From positions 1,029,878 to 1,093,877 of the forward strand of contig JAHDXS010000001.1 of NCBI GenBank assembly GCA_023384135.1: a DNA stretch of 64,000 nucleotides, written 5' to 3'. The position numbers and the translations under genes were made by a program. This stretch comes from Alphaproteobacteria bacterium (GTDB lineage: Bacteria > Pseudomonadota > Alphaproteobacteria > Micavibrionales > Micavibrionaceae). Each line of letters opens with the position of its first letter. The stretch's first letter is position 1. The notes below the pieces were generated by a model. It saw nothing but the letters and a program-made list of their open reading frames with translations, did not search any database and had not been told where the DNA came from. Below are positions 1 through 8,188 of the stretch, in pieces.

Positions 1-120
1 GGACGCGATCCGCACAAGCAAAACCGCCGTCAACAGCACAAAAATCGTGAGAACGGACACAAAAGTAAAAAGCGCCCAGCGAAAAGCCCGCGCGGAAATT
101 TTCAGGGATTGATGTAACAC
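1..120 (-). CDS. N-terminal fragment of a membrane protein (AsmA/DUF3971-like?), cut by the window edge
   Basis: An open frame reads leftwards off the window from a GTG at 120. Its first 40 codons give a short basic, amphipathic stretch and then about 20 hydrophobic residues (AFRWALFTFVSVLTIFVLLT and onward). That is the usual start of a large inner-membrane-anchored periplasmic protein of the AsmA/YhdP (DUF3971) type. It is divergent from bcp. The family call is inferred only from the single N-terminal anchor and the neighbourhood, so it is weak. The coding call rests on the clean hydrophobic pattern and the absence of stops. Confidence 0.45.
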   Translation of the reverse strand, partial: MLHQSLKISARAFRWALFTFVSVLTIFVLLTAVLLVRIAS

Positions 121-266
121 CGTGCCCCCAGAACACGAAAATCAACACAGTTAATTAGTTTTACAGGACGACCAAAGCTTTGACCATGCCGAACTGCTTA
201 AAAAGCTTCGGCAGACCACAAAAGGGCCTATAACTTCATATTCGGCAAAACAACAAGGAAAAGAAC

Positions 267-752
267 ATGAGCAAGGAAAAAATCGAAATCGGCAAACCCG
301 CCCCGGACTTCACCCTACCCGCCGACGACGGCGCAGATTTCACCCTCTCGAAAAGCAAAGGAAAAAATATCCTGCTGTTCTTCTACCCTAAGGACGACAC
401 GCCCGGCTGCACCGCCGAAGCCTGCGGCTTCAACGACGCCCTGCCGGATTTTTCAAAACTGAACGTATCGGTCTACGGAATCTCGAAATGCAGCCTCAAA
501 AAACATAAAAAATTCCGCGAGAAATACGGCCTCGCCTTCCCTCTGCTGTCCGACGAGAGCAACGACCTCTGCGAACGCTACGGCGTCTGGGCCGAAAAAA
601 GCATGTACGGTAAAAAATATATGGGAATCGAGCGCAGCACGTTTCTGATCGACGAAAAGGGCATCGTTCGGGCCATCTGGCGCAACGTCAAGGTCCCCGG
701 CCATGTCGATGAAGTACGCAAGGAACTGGCGGGCTTGGCGAAGGCGGCGTGA
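267..752 (+). CDS. bcp: Thioredoxin-dependent thiol peroxidase (Bcp/PrxQ peroxiredoxin)
   Basis: A 161-residue AhpC/TSA-fold protein that reduces hydrogen peroxide and organic hydroperoxides in the cytoplasm, using thioredoxin as donor. The N-terminal GKPAPDFTLP strand, the PKDDTPGCTAEACGF active site (peroxidatic Cys48, resolving Cys53, five apart as in Bcp/PrxQ) and the C-terminal FLIDEKG strand are all present. An oddity is Cys75 in GISKCSLKKHKKF, where this family usually has Asp. It is divergent from the gene at the window edge. The AAGGAAAAGAAC before the ATG is an adequate ribosome site. Confidence 0.95.
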   Translation: MSKEKIEIGKPAPDFTLPADDGADFTLSKSKGKNILLFFYPKDDTPGCTAEACGFNDALPDFSKLNVSVYGISKCSLKKHKKFREKYGLAFPLLSDESNDLCERYGVWAEKSMYGKKYMGIERSTFLIDEKGIVRAIWRNVKVPGHVDEVRKELAGLAKAA

Positions 753-824
753 AATCGGCACGAAAACAGCGATTTATGATAGAAAAAATCGCCGTATTCG
801 ATAAAATGCCCGCAGAGGCCCTTG

Positions 825-2213
825 ATGCTGCATCTGACACGGATTACCGAGACCTTTCCCTCGGTGCATATCACCAATAACGCCGGCGGCGTGCCCGTCG
901 AAGTGACCCTAATCGCGCAGTTGGGCCACGGCGCCGGAAACCACCTGTTCGCGCACGTGGCCTCCAGACAAAAAGGCCATGCGGAGTTCATCGACGAGCT
1001 GGACGAACCCTCGGTCAAGATCGGCGGCACGAATTTTCCGCTTGGCGATACGACGTCGCTTTATTCCTTTGTCGTCGGTCCCCGGGGCCACCCCTTTCAT
1101 AAACATGCCGGACACCGCATTTTCACAGCCGTTTCGGGCAGCGGCGGTTCGCAGCTTAGATTTTCGACCGTGACCTCGGAGGAAATGCAAAAAGACCCCC
1201 ATAAGTTCATAGAACATATGCATTTCATAAACATTCCACCCGATTGCCTGTTTACGGTCCGGTTCGGCGGCGAAACATGGCATCAGTTCTGGCCGCTTTC
1301 TAAAAATTCCCTGCATCCTGTGTTTTTTGCGCTCTCATGTCACACCGATGAACTGGGCGGCAACTTGTCCGATGAACTCAAGAAAAAGATCATCGCTAAC
1401 GAGGCGAATATCCCGGCCCTGACCGAAGTCCTGCCGCCCGAAGTGGCCAAACTGATCAACGCCCGAAGCTTCCAGCAGGAAATGGTGCCCACAACCACCC
1501 TCTCTCTGGACGCACCTGCGGGCACCGTGCACCGTAAGGTTTGCGACTCCTTCAGGAGCGGCATGGGACTTTTAAGAGGCGCATGGGGCGCGTGGTATGG
1601 CTCGGGCGGATATGTGTCCCAAACGGATTTGACAAAAACCGTCACCGAATTGGACGCGCTGCCCGAAAACTCCCTCCTGAAGGAACATCTGGCCGAAGAG
1701 ACCCTTCATCACGAGGACACATTCCTTCTATCTGTGAGCGGATTGGATTTCAAAGACTTGAAAGCCTCACGTCTTCTGGAACTCATGCTGGAAGGATTCC
1801 TGATGAACGCCCCGCGCGGCGTATCGAGGCTGATGCTCATTCGCAATATTCTCGTCAAACCGTTGGGCTTGCGCACATCGCCTTTGGGATGTCCCGTGTC
1901 TTCTTTGCTCTCGAACGACACAAGAAACCTCTTCGCGGGACAGTATCCTGTTCTGGACCAGCGGATAAATGAAGAAGACACGCTGGCGCAAGTGATACTG
2001 GGCGCCAACGACAAGCATCTGCGCTTCCGCTCCTGCATCAGCGTGGAGATCGCAAATGAGAGCCAGATCAAAATTACGCTCGGAACCCGTGTTCATTGCC
2101 GGAACGCGTTCGGAAAATTTTATATGTCTGTCATCAATCAGGTGCATAAGCGCTACATTTCGCCGACGATGCTCAGGCGGGCCGCAGACTATATGATCGC
2201 TCAGATAAAATAA
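825..2213 (+). CDS. Cupin-like domain fused to a C-terminal DUF2867-like domain
   Basis: About 462 residues in two parts. Residues ~20-175 look like a beta-rich cupin-like domain with a histidine cluster (H93, H95, H98 in PFHKHAGHR; H154 in ETWHQF) that could bind a metal. Residues ~260-460 resemble DUF2867, with RNILVKPLGLRT, the conserved LGANDKHLRFR segment and TLGTRVHCRNAFGKFYM. DUF2867 is more familiar as a stand-alone protein or behind an SDR domain. A TTG directly precedes the ATG; the ATG is chosen. No signal peptide is seen. The function is unknown. The DUF2867 assignment is from memory of the motif and is fairly good; the cupin call is weaker. Confidence 0.65.
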   Translation: MLHLTRITETFPSVHITNNAGGVPVEVTLIAQLGHGAGNHLFAHVASRQKGHAEFIDELDEPSVKIGGTNFPLGDTTSLYSFVVGPRGHPFHKHAGHRIFTAVSGSGGSQLRFSTVTSEEMQKDPHKFIEHMHFINIPPDCLFTVRFGGETWHQFWPLSKNSLHPVFFALSCHTDELGGNLSDELKKKIIANEANIPALTEVLPPEVAKLINARSFQQEMVPTTTLSLDAPAGTVHRKVCDSFRSGMGLLRGAWGAWYGSGGYVSQTDLTKTVTELDALPENSLLKEHLAEETLHHEDTFLLSVSGLDFKDLKASRLLELMLEGFLMNAPRGVSRLMLIRNILVKPLGLRTSPLGCPVSSLLSNDTRNLFAGQYPVLDQRINEEDTLAQVILGANDKHLRFRSCISVEIANESQIKITLGTRVHCRNAFGKFYMSVINQVHKRYISPTMLRRAADYMIAQIK

Positions 2214-2280
2214 AAATCCTGAAAAACCAAGGTTTTCAAGGAATATTAAGGACATACGCAAGTAAAACCACACAAATTTC

Positions 2281-2310
2281 TTGTGACTTCCCAACTCTTT
2301 AAGCTATTCT
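2281..2310 (+). promoter_or_regulatory. Candidate sigma-70 promoter for the NMNAT/SDR fusion gene
   Basis: TTGTGA at 2281-2286 and TATTCT at 2305-2310 are separated by 18 bases, about 80 bases before the chosen start. It was read by eye only, and the -10 is a weak match. Confidence 0.3.
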
Positions 2311-2388
2311 GAACCCACGTTGCACGGCCAATGCGGCGCGTTTGGCGTATGCGTTAAAAAAGAACAACAAGCGGCGAAAAACAGGGGT

Positions 2389-4449
2389 ATGGACAAGACG
2401 CTCTCACCACAGCAGCAATATGCGGGCTTTATCGCCCGGGCGCAGCCATGGCATCAGGGGCACCAAAACGTGCTGGCCGAAATGGTGGCCAAGAATTTCC
2501 AGCCCGTGATCTTCCTTGGCTCCTGCAACGCCGACCGAAACACCGAAAAGAATCCTTTCACCTTCGCCGAGCGCGTTCAGATCATAGAAAAGGCCTGCGA
2601 GCAGCTCCGCTACGCCGACGGACGCACGGTCAAGCCGATCTTCGTCCCGGTCTACGACCACGAGCGCACCGCCGAAGAAAAACCCTTTTTCGAGGGCGGC
2701 GAAAAACGCGTCCCGCTCAACGCCGCATGGTTTGCGGAATTCGTCGATTTCTTCAAGGAGTCCGGCATCCGCCCCGACCACTTCACGCTCTTTTATTCCG
2801 CGAAGGACCAAGACACCAAGAATTACGTCTTCGAACCCTTCTACGACGTAAACGGCACCAAATTCTCCTTCCCCGGCCTGACCGACAAAACCGTCTTCGC
2901 GGACGAGGACCTCTCTCTCGCCTTCAAGCTCTACGGCGCGAAACGCCGCGAGATGCCCGTAACGGCAGAAAACGCCACCGACATCCGCGTTGATTTTACC
3001 TCCCGCAAAGACCTGCTCGTACCCGGAACGGCGGAAGTGATCGACAGCATTTTGAAACAGGAACGCACGAAAAACGCCGCTTATGACGGACAGGATATCA
3101 CCGACGAGACCTTCTCTGCCGATCCGCTAAAGGTTCTGCGTCACGAGCGCCGCACCCGCGACATCCATCTGCAAAAACAACCCGCCGACCCCGGCTTCCA
3201 TCAAAGGGTCCTGCTCGTCGGCGGCGCCGGATCGCTCGGCCTTGCCGTAATCGAAAGCATGCTGGAAAACGGGCACGATCTGGTGCTCAACCACCACGCC
3301 GCGAACGTCGGCAAATTCAAGCAGGACGTTGAGCAGATCGCGGCGCGTTACCCCGCCCGCACCGTAAGCTTCGAGGAATGCGACCTGCGCGAACCGAAAA
3401 CCTGGACGCCTGAATTTTGGCGCGAGACCTATCAAAGGCACGGCATAGACGCCGTATTCAACATGGCCGGCATCATCGAGGAAAAACCCTCCATCGGCCT
3501 GACGTTTGAAAACGTCAACTACCGCCCCGTCAAGGCCATGGCGCAGGCCGCCGTGGATACCGGCATCGACCGCATGGTCTACGTCTCCACCATTACCGCC
3601 GGAAACCCCGACGCGGAAGAAAACGCCCGCTCGGAAACCGAGCCGCTGACTTACGCCGGGTCCAAGCGCAAGGCCGAAATCGCGCTGGAGGAATTTTCCG
3701 GCAAGCTGAACTGGATCAGCGTCCGCCCGATCACCGTCTTCAACCCCGACACGCCCGACTGGGGCCGCCCGATGACCTTCCCCCATCTGGCCAACCTCGC
3801 CTTCATGCCCATTTTGGGCTCGGGCCAGCAGAAATTACAACCGCTCTATATCGGCGACCTCGCCAAGGCCGCGCGCCTGATCGAAAGCCCGCTTGAAGGC
3901 GGCCACATCTTCGAGGCCGTAGGACCGGAGCAGGTCACCCTGCAAAAGGCCATGACGTTATTACGCCGCCCGACCGACGCGTTCGCCGCCGTGAACGTGC
4001 CCTATGACGTGGCCGAATTCCTGGCGCAGAATTACCCCTTCGGCGGCATTAACCCCTCGTTCGTAAAGGTGATGAAACAGCGCGAATCCTTCGAGGCCGC
4101 CATCCCCAGCGACGACTGGGCCCGCGCGATCGGGGAGGAAGGCCATTTGACATCGTTAGAGGACATCTACGCCGCCCCCGAACGCGACCTGCAATTCTCC
4201 GAGCCGCCCATCGCGGAATATGGCGGCATCATCGCCAAAAACCCCCAGCCGCTCTACCAGTTCCTCGCCCGCAAGATGGGCCAGAGCCCGCTGGTCGAGC
4301 GCTTCCGCGACGCCTTCGACGCGTTCCGCGAAAATGTCGGCTCCCGCGAAGCCCGCGAACGTGTAAGAACCACGGCCTTTGAAATCCTGCAAGCCATGCG
4401 CGACGCGCTCGGCAACGACAACGACCACACGCCCAAACCCGCAACCTGA
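2389..4449 (+). CDS. Bifunctional protein: NadM-like nucleotidyltransferase domain fused to an NAD(P)-dependent SDR epimerase/reductase
   Basis: 686 residues from the ATG at 2389, which follows ACAGGGG; an upstream in-frame start at 2320 adds a low-complexity leader and is less likely. Residues 11-190 carry the nucleotidyltransferase HxGH motif (H22, H25 in QPWHQGH), a GSCNADRNTEKNPFTFAER segment typical of NadM-type NMN adenylyltransferases, and an acidic VPVYDHE strand. Residues ~273-560 form an extended SDR: GGAGSLG (278-284) for dinucleotide binding, NMAG (358-361), and the YAGSK catalytic YxxxK (Y422, K426). NadM is known fused to Nudix in some bacteria; the SDR partner is unusual. The substrate is unknown. 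Joining an NAD-making domain to an NAD-using one is suggestive only. Confidence 0.75.
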   Translation: MDKTLSPQQQYAGFIARAQPWHQGHQNVLAEMVAKNFQPVIFLGSCNADRNTEKNPFTFAERVQIIEKACEQLRYADGRTVKPIFVPVYDHERTAEEKPFFEGGEKRVPLNAAWFAEFVDFFKESGIRPDHFTLFYSAKDQDTKNYVFEPFYDVNGTKFSFPGLTDKTVFADEDLSLAFKLYGAKRREMPVTAENATDIRVDFTSRKDLLVPGTAEVIDSILKQERTKNAAYDGQDITDETFSADPLKVLRHERRTRDIHLQKQPADPGFHQRVLLVGGAGSLGLAVIESMLENGHDLVLNHHAANVGKFKQDVEQIAARYPARTVSFEECDLREPKTWTPEFWRETYQRHGIDAVFNMAGIIEEKPSIGLTFENVNYRPVKAMAQAAVDTGIDRMVYVSTITAGNPDAEENARSETEPLTYAGSKRKAEIALEEFSGKLNWISVRPITVFNPDTPDWGRPMTFPHLANLAFMPILGSGQQKLQPLYIGDLAKAARLIESPLEGGHIFEAVGPEQVTLQKAMTLLRRPTDAFAAVNVPYDVAEFLAQNYPFGGINPSFVKVMKQRESFEAAIPSDDWARAIGEEGHLTSLEDIYAAPERDLQFSEPPIAEYGGIIAKNPQPLYQFLARKMGQSPLVERFRDAFDAFRENVGSREARERVRTTAFEILQAMRDALGNDNDHTPKPAT

Positions 4450-4465
4450 TCCACCCCGGTTGGCC

Positions 4466-4726
4466 ATGCACCTGACCGAAAAAGCCATTACGGAAAATTT
4501 CGATCTGCTCTTTTATCTGGAGGGGCGCAACGCGGCGGGCGAGCCCATCTGGTGCTACGTCACGGTCGCGCCCGACGAAGTGGAAACCTTCCTCGAACAA
4601 TCCGCGCTGCCCGGCTTCCGACCCGGCCAATACGCAACCATCGTGGTGTCCGGCACCGGCGAACCGACCGACGAGGAAAAAGACCGTCTGGAGGACGAAC
4701 TCGGCCTCGAACGCGGGGTTTTATAA
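4466..4726 (+). CDS. Small acidic protein of unknown function
   Basis: 86 residues starting MHLTEKAITENFDLLFYLEG. A longer in-frame start at 4379 lies inside the upstream gene and encodes a Thr/Pro/Arg-rich shadow, so the ATG at 4466 is preferred. It has no signal peptide or membrane segment, and the C-terminal third is Glu/Asp-rich. It lies 16 bases after the NMNAT/SDR gene and 1 base before the next membrane protein, so the three are probably co-transcribed. I do not recognise the family. Confidence 0.7.
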   Translation: MHLTEKAITENFDLLFYLEGRNAAGEPIWCYVTVAPDEVETFLEQSALPGFRPGQYATIVVSGTGEPTDEEKDRLEDELGLERGVL

Positions 4727-4727
4727 A

Positions 4728-5138
4728 ATGAACATCCACGACGATAAAACGCTCTACAAACTTATCACGGCTTCATACGCGATTTTTTTACTTCTATTGT
4801 TTGCCGTATTGACTGCCGGAAAGGGTTTGGCCGCAGGAATCTTCGCCCTGTTTCTCGCCCTTATGGTTCCCCTGTTCTGCTGGGCATCCGCAACTCTATA
4901 CAAATGGATGGTGCTGGAACCCAAATACAAAAAACCACTGTCGAATGTATCAGGCACGTTCGTTAACTCATGCCTGTGGACTGTTCTCTTTGGGTTTCTT
5001 CTGTTTATCTCAACGACATTCGCTTTTATGACTTGGGAACATCTGAGTGCGGCCTTCCCAACTGCGGAAATAAAAAAATCGCCCGTCTCCGTCATCCCAA
5101 CCCCGGAGAACTTTCCAAAACCGCTTGATAAGAACTAA
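4728..5138 (+). CDS. Small integral membrane protein of unknown function
   Basis: 136 residues with three hydrophobic segments (about 13-34, 35-57 and 82-105), then a soluble, Pro-rich tail of about 30 residues (SVIPTPENFPKPLDKN). It starts one base after the preceding stop codon, so it is translationally linked to it. It converges with and overlaps the end of pcm by 4 bases. No family was recognised. Confidence 0.7.
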   Translation: MNIHDDKTLYKLITASYAIFLLLLFAVLTAGKGLAAGIFALFLALMVPLFCWASATLYKWMVLEPKYKKPLSNVSGTFVNSCLWTVLFGFLLFISTTFAFMTWEHLSAAFPTAEIKKSPVSVIPTPENFPKPLDKN

Positions 5139-5872
5139 TCCGCCGCCTTCGGCCCCAGAAACGGCACGAACCTCACCGGAATAGTCCTTGTCTCCTGCAC
5201 GCTGCCATCCTGATTTTTTTCGATCACCAGCAACTCCTGCGTCCGCCCCTCCGGCCCCACGGGAATGACGATCCGCCCGCCGGGCTTGAGCTGGTCGATC
5301 AGCGGTTGCGGCACATGGTCGATCCCCGCCGTGACAAGAATAGCATCGAACGGCGCATGGTCCGGCCAGCCCTGATACCCGTCCCCGATGCGCACATGAA
5401 TATTGTCGTAACCCAGCGCCGCCAGCCTCGCCTTGGCCTCCAGCCCCAGCGCCTCGACATATTCAACCGTATAAACAGCTTTCACGATCTCGCCCAGAAC
5501 GGCGGCCTGATACCCCGACCCCGTGCCGACCTCAAAGACAATATCCTCCGGCCCGACGGCGGCCAGTTCGGTCATCAGCGCCACGATATAGGGCTGGGAA
5601 ATCGTCTGACCGTGCCCTATGGACGCGGCCCCATCATCATAGGCCCGCCCCTGCTGCATCGGCGGCATGAATTGATGGCGCGGCACCGCCCGCATAGCGT
5701 CCAGCACCAGCGGATCGCGAATTCCCCGCGCCTCGATCTGCGTTTTCACCATTTTCGCGCGGGCGCGGTCCATGAGCGGCTCCCTGATCTCCGAACGGTT
5801 GAAATAGAAATAGGATACCACAAGCCCACAGGCCGCCAGACCGAAGAAAACAAACAGCGCCGCCTTGCTCAT
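5135..5872 (-). CDS. pcm: Membrane-anchored protein-L-isoaspartate O-methyltransferase
   Basis: 245 residues. The methyltransferase repairs isoaspartyl damage with SAM. It shows the Pcm hallmarks VPRHQFMP, GHGQTISQPYIVALM and motif I EVGTGSGYQAAVL, then ILVTAG and LKPGGRIVIPVG. The start is the ATG at 5872; the longer upstream frame is antisense to the DUF4166 gene. Unlike cytosolic Pcm, it begins with MSKAALFVFFGLAACGLVVS, a single hydrophobic segment with a lipobox-like LAAC. That implies export or membrane anchoring towards the periplasm. ATGA couples it to the upstream DUF4166 gene. Confidence 0.9.
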   Translation of the reverse strand: MSKAALFVFFGLAACGLVVSYFYFNRSEIREPLMDRARAKMVKTQIEARGIRDPLVLDAMRAVPRHQFMPPMQQGRAYDDGAASIGHGQTISQPYIVALMTELAAVGPEDIVFEVGTGSGYQAAVLGEIVKAVYTVEYVEALGLEAKARLAALGYDNIHVRIGDGYQGWPDHAPFDAILVTAGIDHVPQPLIDQLKPGGRIVIPVGPEGRTQELLVIEKNQDGSVQETRTIPVRFVPFLGPKAAD

Positions 5873-6546
5873 GCCGCCCGCGCCCGAAAGACGCCCTCCT
5901 GAAAGAATGTCTCGCCGAGTTGCGCATGGACCATCGAAAGCCGGAAGATAAAATCCCCGCCGCCCAGATCCTCGTGCGCCACATGCGTTTCCCCCGGCGC
6001 GACCCAGCGCGGCAGCCGCACACGCAACGGGCCAAGCTGCCAGAAGAAATAACGGCTGCGGAAATGCAGCGAGGCCTCTTCCTCCGAAACGTCCAGCACC
6101 ATGCCGAACCCGCCGCCGACACATTCCAGCATGTCGCCGTTTCGGGCTTCTTTCTTGACTGAGACGACCACGAACGGCTTTCGCCCCTCGTAATAATAAG
6201 TCCGCTGCCAGTAAACCCGGCGCTTCCCGCGCTTCTTGGTCAATTCCACATCCATCGGCACGTCCGACCCGGCATAGGGTGTAAGCGGGTTGCCGATGAT
6301 CCGCGTCAGCTGCGCGAACAGCCAACCCATCTTTGATCTCCGCACCGTATGCATCCGCCCGCAATAGGCCACGACTTCGCCTTCCTGCGGATCGGCGGCG
6401 AAACGTACGCGGATATGCGGGTCAAGCCGCATCCAAGCATCCTCGCCCAACTGATTGCGGATGGTGCTGTAAGGAACGTCGGCCAGAGCGTCAACGCGAA
6501 CGGGCGCTGAAAATTGACTTCCCTCGTCGCGTCCGGTTTTGAACAT
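5869..6546 (-). CDS. DUF4166 domain protein
   Basis: About 225 residues from ATG 6546; a TTG at 6573 would add nine basic residues. The sequence YSTIRNQLGEDAWMRLDPHIRVRF, then WLFAQLTRIIGNPLTPYAG, and the later GGGFGMVLDV and RSRYFFWQLGPLRVRLP match my memory of DUF4166. This domain is often the C-terminal part of saccharopine-dehydrogenase-like or SDR proteins. Here it stands alone and overlaps the start of pcm by 4 bases (ATGA). A saccharopine-dehydrogenase-like gene that lacks this domain lies 3.3 kb away. The biochemical role is unknown. Confidence 0.75.
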   Translation of the reverse strand: MFKTGRDEGSQFSAPVRVDALADVPYSTIRNQLGEDAWMRLDPHIRVRFAADPQEGEVVAYCGRMHTVRRSKMGWLFAQLTRIIGNPLTPYAGSDVPMDVELTKKRGKRRVYWQRTYYYEGRKPFVVVSVKKEARNGDMLECVGGGFGMVLDVSEEEASLHFRSRYFFWQLGPLRVRLPRWVAPGETHVAHEDLGGGDFIFRLSMVHAQLGETFFQEGVFRARAA

Positions 6547-6587
6547 CGCCCGCCTTGCCTTTCTGCCGCGCAAGTGGTAACATCATT

Positions 6588-6604
6588 TAGCTAAATAGCT
6601 AAAT
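6588..6604. promoter_or_regulatory. Tandem TAGCTAAA repeat, likely operator
   Basis: Two abutting copies of TAGCTAAA (6588-6595 and 6596-6603), the first lying in the palindrome ATTTAGCTAAAT (6585-6596). They sit in the short divergent gap between the DUF4166 gene and the AT-rich orphan. Repeats of this kind are typical of ArsR-type operators, and an ArsR gene closes the same + strand unit. Confidence 0.45.
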
Positions 6605-6631
6605 ATCATACAAGGATAAAACCGTCAACCG

Positions 6632-7222
6632 ATGATCAGGTCAATTAAACAAATAATAAGCAAGGGTGTTATCGTACTTTTAGCTATAGTAAGCATGGCT
6701 GCTTTCAACACTAACGCCGATACACCGCCCCACAATCAAGAATCGATTTATGAATGGATTGCCAGAGGGAAAAGCTTAAGTCGCAAAGAAATAAAAGCGA
6801 TGAGCGCCGAAGAATTTATAGGCGTTCTAAAAAAACATACGTTAGTTTGGATCGGTAAAGACGAGGATATAAAAGGCCTGTCTGTAAACACCGAAATACC
6901 AGGTTGGCCATCCAAAAATGATATCCCTTATCTGTTATCGCAATTAGACAACAAAGAACGTTGCGCAAAAATGGCTAGCCCTGTCTTTTCTACTATTCCA
7001 ACAGACTTCACAACAGTAGGAGAACAGGCTTTATATCTGTTAGCCGCCATAAAACAGGGTGAGTATAGCTTAGGGGTTAAAAGAGAAGACAAAGAGTCCT
7101 TAATTAGATGGGCTAAACAAGAACCTACAAGGATGTGGATAACGAATACTCTGTTAGTGATATTCGTTTCGATTGGGTTAATAGCCGCCCTTTTGACAAT
7201 AAAGAAATATAGACAATGCTAG
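6632..7222 (+). CDS. AT-rich orphan with N-terminal signal/anchor and C-terminal transmembrane helix
   Basis: 196 residues. An N-terminal hydrophobic stretch (about 10-29, GVIVLLAIVSMAAF...NADT) is a signal peptide or anchor. A polar domain of about 135 residues follows, then a C-terminal membrane helix (MWITNTLLVIFVSIGLIAALLTI) and a basic tail. The base composition is clearly more AT-rich than its neighbours, which suggests recent acquisition. It lies 7 bases before an ArsR regulator. No family was recognised. The pairing recalls, but does not prove, membrane-protein/ArsR modules such as SdpI/SdpR. Confidence 0.7.
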   Translation: MIRSIKQIISKGVIVLLAIVSMAAFNTNADTPPHNQESIYEWIARGKSLSRKEIKAMSAEEFIGVLKKHTLVWIGKDEDIKGLSVNTEIPGWPSKNDIPYLLSQLDNKERCAKMASPVFSTIPTDFTTVGEQALYLLAAIKQGEYSLGVKREDKESLIRWAKQEPTRMWITNTLLVIFVSIGLIAALLTIKKYRQC

Positions 7223-7229
7223 GGCTCTC

Positions 7230-7532
7230 ATGATCGACAAAGTTTTTCAGGCCCTCTCCTCCGGCGTTCGCCGCGAAATTCTCGCCTACCTCTCCGAGGG
7301 CGGGATGACGGCTGGCGAGTTGGCGCGTCATTTCGACATCACCAAACCCTCCCTCTCCAAGCACTTGAGTATCCTTGAAAACGCCGGACTGGTCGTCAGC
7401 GAGAAAAAGGGCCAGTTCGTCCACTACGCGCTGGCCAAACACAACCTGATCAACACGGTGAACAGCTACATGCAACAGATCTGCCCCGTCAGCTACGCCA
7501 TCAAGAAAGAATTGAAAAACAAGAAACGCTAA
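7230..7532 (+). CDS. ArsR-family (SdpR-like) winged-helix repressor
   Basis: 100 residues with an ArsR fold: VFQALSSGVRREILAYL (alpha-1/2), then the recognition helix region GELARHFDITKPSLSKHLSILENAGLV and the wing SEKKGQFVHYAL. It lacks the ELCVCDL metal site of ArsR/SmtB, so it is not a classical metal sensor and fits the SdpR-like autorepressor type. It follows the AT-rich membrane orphan directly and probably regulates it through the TAGCTAAA repeats. Its end overlaps plsC by 4 bases, convergently. Confidence 0.85.
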   Translation: MIDKVFQALSSGVRREILAYLSEGGMTAGELARHFDITKPSLSKHLSILENAGLVVSEKKGQFVHYALAKHNLINTVNSYMQQICPVSYAIKKELKNKKR

Positions 7533-8185
7533 TCCCAGCCTTTCGGAGCGAGTTCTTGCTCCAGATCGGACAGCGACTTCTCTAGCAAAGCGATGAACGC
7601 CGCCCGGTCCCCGCCCCACGAAAGCGCCTCGCCGACATTGACCTGACACACGAACGGCACCAAGAGCGCCTCTCCACGCGGCAGGGATTTGCCGAGCCCG
7701 TGCATAAAGACGGGCGTAACGGTGACATCCGGCATCTGCTGCACCAGCTTGGCGACACCATATTTAAGCGGCTGGCGCTTCTCCGGCTCTCCGCGCGTCC
7801 CCTCGGGAAACATCACTACCGTATACCCCTCCTCGATCGCCTCTATGACCGGCGCCAGCGGGTCCGTCCCCTCCGCCGCGTTGCGCTCGATGGGAATGAC
7901 CCCGATCAGATTAAGCGAAAGCCAAGTGCGAAAGGGCGTCTTGCAGAAATAATCCTTCGCCGCCACCAGCTTCACCTTCGGAATGTCGTGAAACTTGATC
8001 AGACTCATCAGCACCAGCGCATCGAGGTGCGAATTGTGGTTCGCCGCGATGATCTGCCGGGGCTTGACCGTAAGCCGCTCAAGGTGCCGCACGCTTAAGC
8101 CCAGAAGGATCATCAGAACGGGCCGGACTATCAGAACGTAAAAAAGCTGCCGGGGCAGGTCGGATTTGGATTTAGGTGCGCTCAT
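7529..8185 (-). CDS. 1-acyl-sn-glycerol-3-phosphate acyltransferase (PlsC family)
   Basis: 218 residues. It transfers a fatty acyl chain to lysophosphatidate or a similar lysolipid at the inner membrane. The NHx4D catalytic motif (H50, D55 in AANHNSHLDAL) and the FPEGTRG motif around residue 132 are intact. An N-terminal hydrophobic stretch gives membrane attachment. It starts 3 bases after the CdsA-like gene and is the last gene of a three-gene lipid operon. It may serve a specialised lipid rather than being the only housekeeping PlsC. Confidence 0.9.
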   Translation of the reverse strand: MSAPKSKSDLPRQLFYVLIVRPVLMILLGLSVRHLERLTVKPRQIIAANHNSHLDALVLMSLIKFHDIPKVKLVAAKDYFCKTPFRTWLSLNLIGVIPIERNAAEGTDPLAPVIEAIEEGYTVVMFPEGTRGEPEKRQPLKYGVAKLVQQMPDVTVTPVFMHGLGKSLPRGEALLVPFVCQVNVGEALSWGGDRAAFIALLEKSLSDLEQELAPKGWD

Positions 8186-8188
8186 CCC

